Assembly (NCBI GenBank): GCA_035569495.1
Contig: DATMMX010000011.1
Location: forward strand, 372,001-436,000
DNA from: DASRDZ01 sp035569495
Lineage (GTDB): Bacteria > Chloroflexota > Dormibacteria > Aeolococcales > Aeolococcaceae
Length of the DNA stretch: 64,000 nt
Direction of reading: 5' to 3'
Part shown: one piece after another, positions 41,457 through 52,511 of the stretch
How positions within the stretch are numbered: position 1 is the stretch's first letter
How the letters are laid out: each line of letters begins with the position of its first letter
Notes under the pieces: generated by a model
Database searches by the model: none
What the model saw: the letters and a program-made list of their open reading frames with translations, nothing else
Told to the model about the DNA's origin: nothing
Program-made: the position numbers and the translations under genes

Positions 41457-43109
41457 GTGACCGACAACGACACCGTACTGACCGCCCGGTCGGGAACTTC
41501 GCCCGGCCCCGCTGTGCTCGACGACGCGCACGTCGGCGACATCCGCGGGGCCCTCGGCCACATCGCCCAGCACGACACCGCGGCGCGCCGCGGCTGGAAG
41601 GCGCGCCTGATCACCCTGGCGGCGATCATGGGCCCGGGCCTGATCGTCATGGTCGGCGACAACGACGCCGGCGGCGTCTCCACCTACGCGCAGGCCGGGC
41701 AGAACTACGGCACCAGCCTGCTCTGGACGCTGCTCCTGCTCATCCCCGTGCTGATCGTCAACCAGGAGATGGTGGTGCGGCTCGGCGCCGTCACCGGCGT
41801 CGGCCACGGGCGGCTGATCTTCGAGCGCTTCGGCCGCTTCTGGGGCTGGTTCGCCGTCGGCGACCTGTTCCTGCTCAACTTCCTGACCATCGTCACCGAG
41901 TTCATCGGCGTCGCCCTGGCCTCGCAGTATTTCGGCTTCAACCCGCGCATCGCCGTGCCGCTGGCCGGCGTGGTGCTCATCGGCATCACCGTGACCGGCA
42001 GATTCGAGCGCTGGGAGCGCTTCATGTTCCTGTTCCTGGCGCTCAACGCGCTGGTCATCCCCATCGCCATCCTCTCCCATCCCGACGTCGGCACCACCGT
42101 GCACGACGCCCTGGTCCCCGGCATCAGGGGCGGGGTCAGCTCCGACGCCATCCTGCTGATCATCGCCATCGTCGGCACCACGGTGGCGCCGTGGCAGCTC
42201 TTCTTCCAGCAGTCCAACGTCATCGACAAGCGGATCACGCCGCGCTGGATCGCCTACGAGCGCGCCGACACGGTGATCGGCGCCTTCGTGGTGGTGATCG
42301 GTGCCGCCGCGCTGATGATCGCGCCCGCCTTCGTGCTCGGCAACGGCGCCGACGCCGGACACTTCACCGACGCGGGCGGGGTGGCCCAGGCGCTGGCCTC
42401 GCACGGGCACGGAGTTCTGGCCACACTCTTCGCAATCGTGCTGCTCGACGCCTCGATCATCGGCGCCAGCGCGGTGACCCTGGCCACGTCGTACGCCTTC
42501 GGCGACGTGTTCGGCATCCACCACTCGCTGCACCGGCCGTGGCGCGAGGCCAAGGCGTTCTACGCCAGCTTTGCGGGGACGGTGCTGGCGGCGATGACCA
42601 TCGTGCTCATCCCCGGCGCGCCGCTCGGTGTCATCACCACCGCGGTGCAGGCGCTGGCCGGTGTGCTGCTGCCCAGCGCCAGCGTGTTCCTGCTGCTGCT
42701 CTGCAACGACCGCGCCGTGCTCGGGCCGTGGGTCAACCACCCGTGGCTCAACGCGCTCGCCGTGGTCATCCTGGGCACGCTGCTGATGCTGTCGCTGATC
42801 CTGGTGGTGACCACCCTGATGCCGGCGATCAACGTCGGCGCGCTGGTGCTCGGCTCGGCGGCGGCGCTTGGACTGGCGCTGGTCGGCGTCGGAGTGATGG
42901 CGCTGCGCAGTGCGCGATCGGCTCCGCACCCGGAAGTTGATGCCGGAGTTGACAAGATGTCGTGGCGCATGCCGCCGCTGGCGCTGCTCACCCGCCCGGT
43001 GTGGTCGCGAACGCGCACGGTCGGCATGTGGTCGCTGCGCCTCTACCTGGTGGTGGCGGCGGGGCTGCTGCTGGTCAAGGCCTTCCAGCTCGGCACCGGC
43101 GGGCACTGA
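41457..43109 (+). CDS. NRAMP-related divalent metal transporter, probably Mg2+ (NRMT-like)
   Basis: A 550-residue membrane protein with 11 or so helices in the NRAMP (APC) fold, preceded by a 60-residue cytosolic lead. The metal-site motif of helix 1, DPGN in Mn/Fe transporters, reads D70-A-G-G73, and the helix 6 MPH reads A244-P-W246. Replacement of the Asn by Gly and of the soft Met by Ala are the changes described for NRAMP-related magnesium transporters, which carry hydrated Mg2+. The C-terminal 70 residues add another helix. GTG start; 64 bases after the MgtE_N-CBS gene, surely one unit. Mn2+ transport cannot be excluded by sequence alone. Confidence 0.83.
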   Translation: MTDNDTVLTARSGTSPGPAVLDDAHVGDIRGALGHIAQHDTAARRGWKARLITLAAIMGPGLIVMVGDNDAGGVSTYAQAGQNYGTSLLWTLLLLIPVLIVNQEMVVRLGAVTGVGHGRLIFERFGRFWGWFAVGDLFLLNFLTIVTEFIGVALASQYFGFNPRIAVPLAGVVLIGITVTGRFERWERFMFLFLALNALVIPIAILSHPDVGTTVHDALVPGIRGGVSSDAILLIIAIVGTTVAPWQLFFQQSNVIDKRITPRWIAYERADTVIGAFVVVIGAAALMIAPAFVLGNGADAGHFTDAGGVAQALASHGHGVLATLFAIVLLDASIIGASAVTLATSYAFGDVFGIHHSLHRPWREAKAFYASFAGTVLAAMTIVLIPGAPLGVITTAVQALAGVLLPSASVFLLLLCNDRAVLGPWVNHPWLNALAVVILGTLLMLSLILVVTTLMPAINVGALVLGSAAALGLALVGVGVMALRSARSAPHPEVDAGVDKMSWRMPPLALLTRPVWSRTRTVGMWSLRLYLVVAAGLLLVKAFQLGTGGH

Positions 43110-43126
43110 GCCCGCCGCGCCGGGCG

Positions 43127-43839
43127 TCAGGCCGCCGGACCGAAGCGATATCCCTGCCGCCCCACGGTGACCACCACCTGGGGACGGGCAGGGTCGTCCT
43201 CCAGCTTGGCGCGCAGGCGGTGGATGAAGGCGCGCAGGTAGCCCATCTCGCCGGCGTACTGCGCGCCCCACACGCTCCGCAACAGGGTGCGATGGTCCAT
43301 CACCTGCCCGGCGTTGCGGGCCAGCTCGGCGAGCAGCAGGTACTCGGTCGGCGACAGGCGCACCTCGTCCGCGCCGCGGTGCACCGAGCGCGCGCCGAGG
43401 TCGATGCTCACCGCGCCGCAGCGCACCACCCGCGACGGCTCCTCCGCCGGCCGCGCCCGGCGCAGCACCGCGCGGATGCGGGCGATCAGCTCCTCGGCGC
43501 CGAAGGGCTTGGCCAGGTAGTCGTCGGCGCCCAGGTCGAGGGCGCGCACCTTGTCGCCCTCCTGGCCGCGGGCGCTGATCACGATGACCGGGGGCAGCCT
43601 GCGGCCCTCCAGCGTCTGCAGGATGCGCCAGCCGTCGACGAAGGGCAGGCCCAGGTCGAGCAGCACCACGTCGTACGAACCCTCGCCCACCTCGCGCGCC
43701 CCGGCCAATCCGTCACCGACCGCCATCACCCGGTACCCCGCGCGCTCCACCGCGGTGACCAGCGTCTGCCGCAGGGTGCGATCGTCCTCGACGATGAGGA
43801 CCGCCGCCTCGTCGCGCTCGCGCCGCTCGTCCGTGGTGG

Positions 43840-43843
<4 letters not shown>
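43127..43843 (-). CDS. KdpE-like OmpR-family response regulator with a probable CTG start
   Basis: About 238 residues: receiver (VLIVEDDRTLRQTLVTAVER, phospho-Asp in VVLLDLGLPFVDGW, Lys in YLAKPFGAEEL) and winged helix (RLSPTEYLLLAELARNAGQV, LRAFIHRLRAKLEDDPARPQ, GRQGYRFG). The closest type is KdpE. No ATG, GTG or TTG exists between the upstream stop and the receiver core. A CTG at 43843 overlaps the stop of the ABC ATPase gene (CTGA), with AGGTGG 10 bases upstream, and would give a complete receiver. It could serve the DUF4118 kinase or the peptide transporter. Confidence 0.82.
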
Positions 43844-45965
<2,122 letters not shown>

Positions 45966-45966
45966 C

Positions 45967-46896
45967 TCAGCGCTCCAACGAACGTGGGTCGAAGGCGTCG
46001 CGCAGGGCGTCGCCGATGTAGTTGAAGGACAGCACGGTCACCAGGATGAGCAGGCCCGGCCACAGCGAGTAGAAGAAGCCGAGGCCGCTGGGGTTGTTGA
46101 TCTCCTGGTAGCCCTGGTTGAGCAGGCTGCCCCAGGTCGCGGTGGGCTGGCCGATGCCGACGCCGAGGAAGGACAGCGCCGACTCCAGCAGGATGGCGGC
46201 GCCGATGGTCAGCGAGGCGCTGACCACGATGGGGCCCAGGGCGTTGGGGATGAGGTGGCGGATCATGATTCGCCAGCGCGGCGTGCCCAGCGCCTTGGCC
46301 GCCTCGACGAACTCCTTCTCGCGGACGCTCAGCACCACGGCGCGGACGATGCGCGCGGTGTACGGCCAGGCCAGCAGGGCGATGCCGATGACGATGGTCT
46401 GGATGCTCTGCCCGAAAGCCTTGGCGAAGACCACCAGGATGAGGATCGAGGGGATGGAGAGCAGCGCGTTGGTGACCGCACTGACCAGGGTGTCGACAAC
46501 GCCGCCGAAGAAGCCCGACATGGCGCCGAGCACGGTCGCGATGGCGATGGTCAGCACCATGGCCAGGCCGCCGACGGCCAGCGAGATGCGGCCGCCGCTC
46601 AGGTTGCGCAGCAGCAGGTCGCGGCCGATGTCGTCGGTGCCGAGCAGGTGCCCCGACTGGAAGGGGCCGAGGCCCGCGTGGGTGGGGTCGACGTGCTCGG
46701 CAGGGAGGAGGAGCGGCCCGACCGCGCAGGCCAGGGCGAGCAACAGCAGGACCCCCATCGAGCTGAGCGCCAGCTTGCGCTTGGCGAAACGCCGCCAGAC
46801 GAGCTGGTAGAAGCCGACCTCTTTGGTGGTCTCGAAGTCGATGGTCGGAGTGTCAGGGGCTGTCCCGGGCTGCAGGACGACGTTGGTGGTGGCCAT
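45967..46896 (-). CDS. dppC: Peptide ABC transporter permease (DppC/OppC-type)
   Basis: A 309-residue permease with the N-terminal OppC helix (about 40-60) and five further helices; HLLGTDDIGRDLLLRNLSGGRISLAVG and the EAA loop FVEAAKALGTPRWRIMIRHLIPNALG are clear. OppC-type permeases work with an OppB-type partner, but no oppB/dppB is found here: the gene lies between the binding-protein gene and dppD with only a 119-base gap holding a terminator-like hairpin. Confidence 0.92.
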   Translation of the reverse strand: MATTNVVLQPGTAPDTPTIDFETTKEVGFYQLVWRRFAKRKLALSSMGVLLLLALACAVGPLLLPAEHVDPTHAGLGPFQSGHLLGTDDIGRDLLLRNLSGGRISLAVGGLAMVLTIAIATVLGAMSGFFGGVVDTLVSAVTNALLSIPSILILVVFAKAFGQSIQTIVIGIALLAWPYTARIVRAVVLSVREKEFVEAAKALGTPRWRIMIRHLIPNALGPIVVSASLTIGAAILLESALSFLGVGIGQPTATWGSLLNQGYQEINNPSGLGFFYSLWPGLLILVTVLSFNYIGDALRDAFDPRSLER

Positions 46897-46944
46897 ACGT
46901 GTGGGCGAAGTCTATAGCACCGGACTCTGGCTGGCGGAGTGCCC

Positions 46945-46984
46945 CAAAAGGAAAGGGCCCGGGGGCCCCCAGAAAGGGGCCCCC
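46945..46984 (-). terminator. Strong hairpin with T-rich tail between binding-protein and permease genes
   Basis: On the minus strand GGGGGCCCC and GGGGCCCCC (46984-46976 with 46969-46961) form a 9-bp all-GC stem with a 6-base loop, followed by CCCTTTCCTTTT. It can end most transcripts after the binding-protein gene, which is usually needed in excess over the membrane parts. Confidence 0.6.
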
Positions 46985-47015
46985 GAGCCTGCCAGAAGTC
47001 GTTTGGGTGCCTGTC

Positions 47016-48977
47016 CTAGGCCTGGCAGTTGCCTGCGGTGCAGTACCAGTCGAAGGAGTTGTAGGTCCAGACCAGGTCGTTGCGCTTGAGGCCCTGGAGC
47101 TTGGTCGAGTAGCTGTTCACCGTCACCTGCTGGTAGAGGGGAATCTCCGGCAGGTCCTTGGCGAGCTGCACTTCGATCTGCTTGTAGAGCGCGGCGCGCT
47201 GAGTCAGGTCGATGCTGTTGCGGGCGTCGTCGAACCACTTGTCGACGTTGGCGTTGTTCTCACCCGTGGTGTCCTGGCCCTGGCCCTTGTTGGCGGCCGA
47301 GGGGATCTGGACGGACGAGGTGCAGGTGCCGCCGCAGTCGCCGTGGTACCCGGCGTACCAGTTGTCGGGCTCGGCCGGGCTGCTCAGCGTGTTGGTGTAC
47401 ATCGCCATGTCGAACGTGTGGGTGTACAGCACGCCGCCGTCGGCGAAGGCGCCGAACAGCTTGCCTGCGGTCACGTTCTTGTAGGGCGTGTTGACGTGGA
47501 TGCCGATCTGCTGCAGGTCGGTGGCGATCAACGGCTCGGCGTCCTCACGAGCGACGTTGCCCGACGTCGTCGCGATGTCGAGGTCGATGCAGGTGCCGTC
47601 CTTGAACGCACGGGTCTTGCCGGCGTCGCAGCTCGGGCTGAGCTTGTAGCCGGCGTCGTCGAGCAGCTTGTTGGCCGCCGCGGGGTCGTACTTGGTGGTC
47701 GGGTCGTCCGAGGTCTTGATGAACTCGGAGCCCAGGTAGATCCAGGAGTCCTGGGGAACCACCGTCTTGCCCGAGGCCAGCGTGTCGATGATCTGCTGGC
47801 GGTTGATGCCGGCCAGGATGGCGTGACGCACGGCGGTGTCAGCCAGGTAGGGCGACTTCTTCGCCGTGGCGCCGCAGAGGCCCTTGGCGTTGTCGCACAT
47901 GTTGAGGTCGATCTTCTCGGCGCCCGACTCGGGGATGGTCTCGACCTTGAGCTTGCCGTTGGCCGACTCCGCGATCAGGTCCTGGAGGAACTTGAGACGG
48001 TAGTCGAGGCCGAAGTCGATGGTGCCGGCCTTGGCCGCGGTCAGCTCCGCCGAGGTGCTGGCGATGATCTTGAAGACCACGGTGTCGAGGTGCGGCTGAT
48101 GCGCCTTGTCCCAGTAGTTCATGTTGCGCACCAGGATGATGTCCTTGGTGGGCTCGTACTTCTGGAGGACGTAGGGGCCGGTGCCGACGGTGATCTTGTC
48201 CAGCGTGTCGGTGCCCTTGAAGGCGTTGGGGTTGCCCGAGCCGGCCGTCAGGTCGACGGTCTGCGCGGTCTTCTCCAGGTCGCCGTTGGCGGCGAAGGCG
48301 GCCTCGAGCTGCTTGGCGGGCAGGATGCCGTAGACGCCGGTGCCGAACGACAGGTAGGGGCCGAAGGTCGACTTGAAGCTGACCACGGCCTGGCTGGGGT
48401 TGCTGTCGTCACAGCCGGAGACCTGGTCCCAACCGGTGGTGCTCAGTACCGCGGTGGGGTTCTTGTCCTTGTACTGCAGCCACCAGAACTTGAAGGTGTC
48501 GCAGACGTCCTTGGCGGAGAACGTCGAGCCGTCCTGCCACTTGACGCCGGAGCGCAGCTTCCAGGTGACGCACATCTTGGCGCTGGTGTCCTTGCAGCCG
48601 GAGGTCTTGACGTCACCGTTGGCGGTGGTCGGGACCTCGGTGGCCAGGTCGGGGCGCCAGAAGTCGGCCTGGGTCTTGGCGTTGGCGGTCTCGTCGACCG
48701 ACTTGTACCAGAGCAGGCCTTCGTTGGTCAGGGCGTCGACAGCGTAGGAGAAGGTCATGCTGTCGGTGATGCCGGCGGCCAGGAAGCTGGTCGGCTCCTG
48801 GACCAGGCCGATGTTGAGCGTGCCGCCGTTGACGGCGTTCGCCTGGGTCGGTTCGGGCGTCGGCGTCGCCGAGGTGCCCGGCGTCGAGTTGTTGCTCGAA
48901 CCACAGGCAGCCAGCGTCGCGATCACCGCGACCCCTGCGGCGCCGAGCAAACGACGCCTCACAGAGTGGATCTCCAT
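47016..48977 (-). CDS. dppA: Peptide ABC transporter substrate-binding lipoprotein (family 5)
   Basis: A 653-residue solute-binding protein. The signal peptide ends in a lipobox (IATLAAC, Cys25), then a Ser/Thr/Pro linker and a family 5 binding domain: GGTLNIGLVQEP, KLRSGVKWQDGSTFSAKDVCDTF, GTGPYVLQKYEPTKDIILVRN and a C-terminal RAALYKQIEVQLAKDLPEIP, each diagnostic. It is longer than E. coli DppA owing to insertions with several Cys residues that may form disulfides. ATG 48977 is chosen over GTG 48983 because AGGAGG is 5 bases upstream of it. Peptides are the likely ligand. Confidence 0.92.
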   Translation of the reverse strand: MEIHSVRRRLLGAAGVAVIATLAACGSSNNSTPGTSATPTPEPTQANAVNGGTLNIGLVQEPTSFLAAGITDSMTFSYAVDALTNEGLLWYKSVDETANAKTQADFWRPDLATEVPTTANGDVKTSGCKDTSAKMCVTWKLRSGVKWQDGSTFSAKDVCDTFKFWWLQYKDKNPTAVLSTTGWDQVSGCDDSNPSQAVVSFKSTFGPYLSFGTGVYGILPAKQLEAAFAANGDLEKTAQTVDLTAGSGNPNAFKGTDTLDKITVGTGPYVLQKYEPTKDIILVRNMNYWDKAHQPHLDTVVFKIIASTSAELTAAKAGTIDFGLDYRLKFLQDLIAESANGKLKVETIPESGAEKIDLNMCDNAKGLCGATAKKSPYLADTAVRHAILAGINRQQIIDTLASGKTVVPQDSWIYLGSEFIKTSDDPTTKYDPAAANKLLDDAGYKLSPSCDAGKTRAFKDGTCIDLDIATTSGNVAREDAEPLIATDLQQIGIHVNTPYKNVTAGKLFGAFADGGVLYTHTFDMAMYTNTLSSPAEPDNWYAGYHGDCGGTCTSSVQIPSAANKGQGQDTTGENNANVDKWFDDARNSIDLTQRAALYKQIEVQLAKDLPEIPLYQQVTVNSYSTKLQGLKRNDLVWTYNSFDWYCTAGNCQA

Positions 48978-49173
48978 GCACACCTCCTGGTCCCTGCGGG
49001 GTTCTCCCGGGGTTGCATCGACCCGGGTCCGTCAGGGTTCCACACCGCTGTTCCGGAGCGCGGCTGTCGCGGGGGCGCAGGCAGTCGTCCGGCGCCGGGC
49101 ATTCTGAGCAGCCACAAGGGCGTCCGCATCCCCCACCAGGGTGATTTTCGTCAGTGCCGCACTCAACTGACCG

Positions 49174-49179
49174 TATACT
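49174..49179 (+). promoter_or_regulatory. Candidate -10 box (TATACT) for the NarL-type two-component operon
   Basis: TATACT (5 of 6 to consensus) stands out in the 226-base divergent region between dppA and the kinase gene. RNA would begin near 49186, about 10 to 18 bases before the possible GTG/ATG starts, so the leader is very short. Confidence 0.4.
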
Positions 49180-49203
49180 CGGCGCGCCGGTCTGGTGTTG
49201 CAG

Positions 49204-51855
49204 ATGTTCGAACGTCTCGCCCTGCGGCGCGCCCTGCAAAGGCCGCGGCGCTTCCGCACCCGCATGCTCCTGGGCATGCTGGTGGTGGCCCTGGTGCCAC
49301 TCGTGGTCTTCACCGCGGTCGTCGCGGCCGACCTCGGCTCGGTCAGCGGCAGCACCGTCCACGACACCCAGCAGACGATCATCCAGGACCAGGAGCAGCG
49401 CCAGCAGGGCCAGGTGGCCGACCGCGCCCTGGCCATCGACGTCCGCCTGGGCAGCATCGCCAGCGAGATCCGCCAGCTCCGCGACCAGACCACCCAGGCG
49501 CTCAACCCCCTGCCCGGCGACCGGCCGCCCGGCAAGGTGCTCAACTTCCAGACCGACCAGGGCGCCTACTACTCCTCCACCGCCGACACCTCGGTGATCG
49601 TCGGCCAGACCAGCCCGCTGGTGCACGCGGGGGTGCTCGACCAGGCCCAGCACGCCGCGCCCATCGCGGCGCCCAGCGCCACGCTCATCCCCTTCATGGC
49701 GGGGATGCGCAAGAGCTACCCGGAGATCGAGGCGGTCTGGATCGTCGACAAGGGCGACTCGGTGATCCGCACCGTCCCCGGCATCGACGTCCACGCCGCC
49801 ATCCGCGACAAGCGGATCAACCCCGACGCGCCGCTGGGCAGCGACGGCGACCTGATCTTCTCCACCTCGCAGGAGCGCTTCGCCGGCACCGCGGGCTCGC
49901 CGCAGAGCTGGTCCGACCCGGCCAAGCCCGGCGCCCAGCCCACCGGTCCCTACTGGACCGACCCCTACCGCACCCGCCAGGGCGACGAGGGGGTCACCGT
50001 CTGGATGCCGGTGGGCACCGACGGCAGCACCCTGGTGGGGGCGGACATCACCATCGCCCAGATCACCGGAGCGCTGCTCCAGCCGGTGATCTCCGGCGAG
50101 CCGGGCGCCTACCCCATCCTGCTGAGCAGCAACAACAAGGTGCTCGCCGCCGGGGACCAGGCGCAGAGCGACTTCGGGCTGCCCGCGCACATGACCGGCG
50201 CCCAGCTCCCCGTCGACCCCCACGCCACCTTCGGCAGTGGGCTGCTCGCGGTGGAGCAGTCGGGACACCCCGAGAACCTGCGCGGCAGCTTCGCCGGCGC
50301 CGACCGCGAGGTCTTCACCGCGCCCATCTACGCCGCCCACTGGGTGCTGGCCACCTCGGTGCCGATGAAGGTGCTGGAGCCCGACGTCACCGGCCTGACC
50401 CGGGGCATCGAGAACGGCATCCACAGCATCCTGCTCCACGTCATCCCCATCGCCCTGGTGCTCTGCGCGCTGGCCTTCGTGCTGGCCACCCTGGTGGCGC
50501 GGCGCCTGGTCGGCCCGGTGCGCGCCCTGCAGACCTCGGCCGAGCGGCTGGCCAGCGGCAACACCGACGCGCCCGTCCCCCCGCAGGGCAGCGACGAGGT
50601 CGGCGTGCTCGCCGACTCCCTTGAGCGGATGCGCCGCGAGATCAACGCCTCGCGCGACACCATCCTGGCCGCCGCCCGCGAGCTGGAGGGGCGGGTCGCC
50701 GAGCGCACCCACGAGCTGCGCACCCGCAACGAGGAGCTGGTGGCGCTCAACACCCTGGCCGGGGCGCTCACGCGCTCGCTGGACGCCGAGTCGATCCTGG
50801 CCGGGGCGCTGGACACCGCCCGGGCGGTGCTGCCCGCCATGGCCGGGCGCGGCTGGGTGGCCGCCGCGGCCGGACCCAAGCCGGGCGCGCTGCGCAGCCT
50901 GGCCCAGTGGTGCGCCGACGAGGAGGGGGCCGCCGTCGACCCCGACGCGCTGCTCGGCGCCGCCCAGCAGGCCCTCGACGAGCACGGCGTGGTCGTCCTG
51001 CCCGGCCGGCCGCGGACCCAGCCGGTGCTGGTCGGCCTGCCCTTCCAGGCGGGCGAGGAGACCCTGGGCGCGCTGGCCATCGCCTGCCGGCCCGGGACCC
51101 ACCTCGCCGAGCGCACCCGCACCCTGCTCAGCGCGGTGTCCGACCAGGTCGGCCTGGCCCTCCGCGCGGAGCAGCTCGCCGCCGAGGGGCGCGAGCTGGC
51201 CGTGCTGGAGGAGCGCACCCGCCTGGCCCGGGAGATCCACGACACCCTGGCCCAGCAGCTCACCGCCATCGTCCTCCAGCTCGAGGCCGCCGAGGCCTAC
51301 GCCGAGCGCAGCCCGGGGCGCGCCCAGTCGCTGGTGATCACCGCCCGCGACCTGGCCCGCTCGGCGCTGCACGAGGCGCGCCGCTCGGTGTGGAACCTGC
51401 GCCCGGCGCCGCTGGAGGCGACCGGCCTGGTGGCCGCGCTCGACCGCGAGGTGCGCCGCTGGGCGCGCACCAGCGGCATGCCCGCCCGGCTGAGCGCCGA
51501 CACCCTGCCCAACCCGCTCAACCTCCAGCCCGCCGCCGAGGTGGGCCTGCTGCGCATCGCCCAGGAGGCGCTGAGCAACGCCGGGCGGCACAGCGGCGCC
51601 ACGTCGGTGGAGGTCTCGCTGTGCCGCCGCGACGGCGCCCTGGAGCTGGGCGTGCAGGATGACGGCTGTGGCTTCGACCCCGAGACCTCGCCCCAGCTCG
51701 GCAGCTTCGGACTTGTCGGCATGAGTGAGCGCGCCCGGCTGGCGGGCGGATCGCTGGAGATCGTCACCTCGCCCGGACAGGGCACCCGGGTCACCGTGCG
51801 CCTGCCCCTGGCCGAGGCCACCGGCGCCCCGGCGGTGACGGCGGTGCCGGCGTGA
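49204..51855 (+). CDS. NarL-type membrane sensor histidine kinase
   Basis: About 883 residues (GTG 49195 would add three). One helix at about 23-45 (MLLGMLVVALVPLVVFTAVVA), an outer sensing region of about 350 residues that looks like a double Cache domain, a second helix (about 410-432, VIPIALVLCALAFVLATLVA), HAMP, a coiled coil (ELEGRVAERTHELRTRNEEL), a GAF domain (about 520-660), then HisKA_3 with the acceptor His679 in LAREIHDTLAQQLT and an ATPase domain ending in GFDPETSPQLGSFGLVGMSER. It phosphorylates the regulator encoded next (GTGA overlap). The signal is unknown; the adjacent peptide transporter is a candidate target. Confidence 0.9.
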   Translation: MFERLALRRALQRPRRFRTRMLLGMLVVALVPLVVFTAVVAADLGSVSGSTVHDTQQTIIQDQEQRQQGQVADRALAIDVRLGSIASEIRQLRDQTTQALNPLPGDRPPGKVLNFQTDQGAYYSSTADTSVIVGQTSPLVHAGVLDQAQHAAPIAAPSATLIPFMAGMRKSYPEIEAVWIVDKGDSVIRTVPGIDVHAAIRDKRINPDAPLGSDGDLIFSTSQERFAGTAGSPQSWSDPAKPGAQPTGPYWTDPYRTRQGDEGVTVWMPVGTDGSTLVGADITIAQITGALLQPVISGEPGAYPILLSSNNKVLAAGDQAQSDFGLPAHMTGAQLPVDPHATFGSGLLAVEQSGHPENLRGSFAGADREVFTAPIYAAHWVLATSVPMKVLEPDVTGLTRGIENGIHSILLHVIPIALVLCALAFVLATLVARRLVGPVRALQTSAERLASGNTDAPVPPQGSDEVGVLADSLERMRREINASRDTILAAARELEGRVAERTHELRTRNEELVALNTLAGALTRSLDAESILAGALDTARAVLPAMAGRGWVAAAAGPKPGALRSLAQWCADEEGAAVDPDALLGAAQQALDEHGVVVLPGRPRTQPVLVGLPFQAGEETLGALAIACRPGTHLAERTRTLLSAVSDQVGLALRAEQLAAEGRELAVLEERTRLAREIHDTLAQQLTAIVLQLEAAEAYAERSPGRAQSLVITARDLARSALHEARRSVWNLRPAPLEATGLVAALDREVRRWARTSGMPARLSADTLPNPLNLQPAAEVGLLRIAQEALSNAGRHSGATSVEVSLCRRDGALELGVQDDGCGFDPETSPQLGSFGLVGMSERARLAGGSLEIVTSPGQGTRVTVRLPLAEATGAPAVTAVPA

Positions 51856-52457
51856 CCATCCGCGTCCTGGTCGCCGACGACCACCCGGTGGTCCGCCACG
51901 GCCTGTGCACCATGCTGGAGATCGAGGACGACATCGTCGTGGTCGGCCGCGCCGCCGACGGCGAGGAGGCCGTCGCCCAGGCCCGCGAGACCCACCCCGA
52001 CATCATCCTCATGGACGTGCAGATGCCCAAGGTCGACGGCATCGAGGCGATGCGGCAGATCCGCGAGACCGACCCCGACGCCCGGGTGATCGTGCTGACC
52101 ACCTACCGCGACGAGGACTACATCTTCCCGTCGCTGCGGGCGGGTGCGCGGGCGTACCTGTTGAAGGACGCCTCCCGCGAGGAGCTGGCCGAGGCCATCC
52201 GCGCGGTGCACCGCGGCGAGTCGCTGCTCGACCCGCAGATCGCCGACCAGGCGCGCTCCCGCGAGGGGCTGACGGCGCGCGAGGTCGAGGTCCTGGAGCT
52301 GATGGCGCGGCAGCTCAGCAACGCGCAGATCGCCGAGAAGCTCTTCGTCAGTGAGAACACGGTCAAGACCCACGTCAGCAACGTGCTCGCCAAGCTGGGC
52401 TGCAACGATCGCGCGGCGGCCGTGCTGACCGCCTGGAAGCGCCACCTGATCAGCTGA
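51852..52457 (+). CDS. NarL/LuxR-family response regulator
   Basis: A 201-residue regulator: receiver (IRVLVADDHPVVRHGL, phospho-Asp54 region IILMDVQMPKVDGI, Lys in YLLKDASREEL) and a LuxR-type helix-turn-helix (LTAREVEVLELMARQLSNAQ, then IAEKLFVSENTVKTHVSNVL). GTG start overlaps the kinase stop (GTGA), confirming a cognate pair. Confidence 0.93.
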   Translation: MTIRVLVADDHPVVRHGLCTMLEIEDDIVVVGRAADGEEAVAQARETHPDIILMDVQMPKVDGIEAMRQIRETDPDARVIVLTTYRDEDYIFPSLRAGARAYLLKDASREELAEAIRAVHRGESLLDPQIADQARSREGLTAREVEVLELMARQLSNAQIAEKLFVSENTVKTHVSNVLAKLGCNDRAAAVLTAWKRHLIS

Positions 52458-52496
52458 CGCGCGGCCCCCAATCGCCGCGCAACCAGAGGCCCTCCG

Positions 52497-52502
52497 TAGA
52501 AT
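52497..52502 (+). promoter_or_regulatory. Candidate -10 box (TAGAAT) of the threonine operon
   Basis: TAGAAT (5 of 6) lies 9 bases before the hom ATG at 52512, so the mRNA would have almost no leader. No attenuator is possible in this space. Confidence 0.4.
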
Positions 52503-52511
52503 CCCGGTCGA

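Noticed and set aside
46899..50624. A 1241-codon plus-strand frame across the binding-protein gene and kinase gene
   Set aside because: Shadow frame antisense to the peptide-binding lipoprotein and out of frame with the kinase; no recognisable domain.
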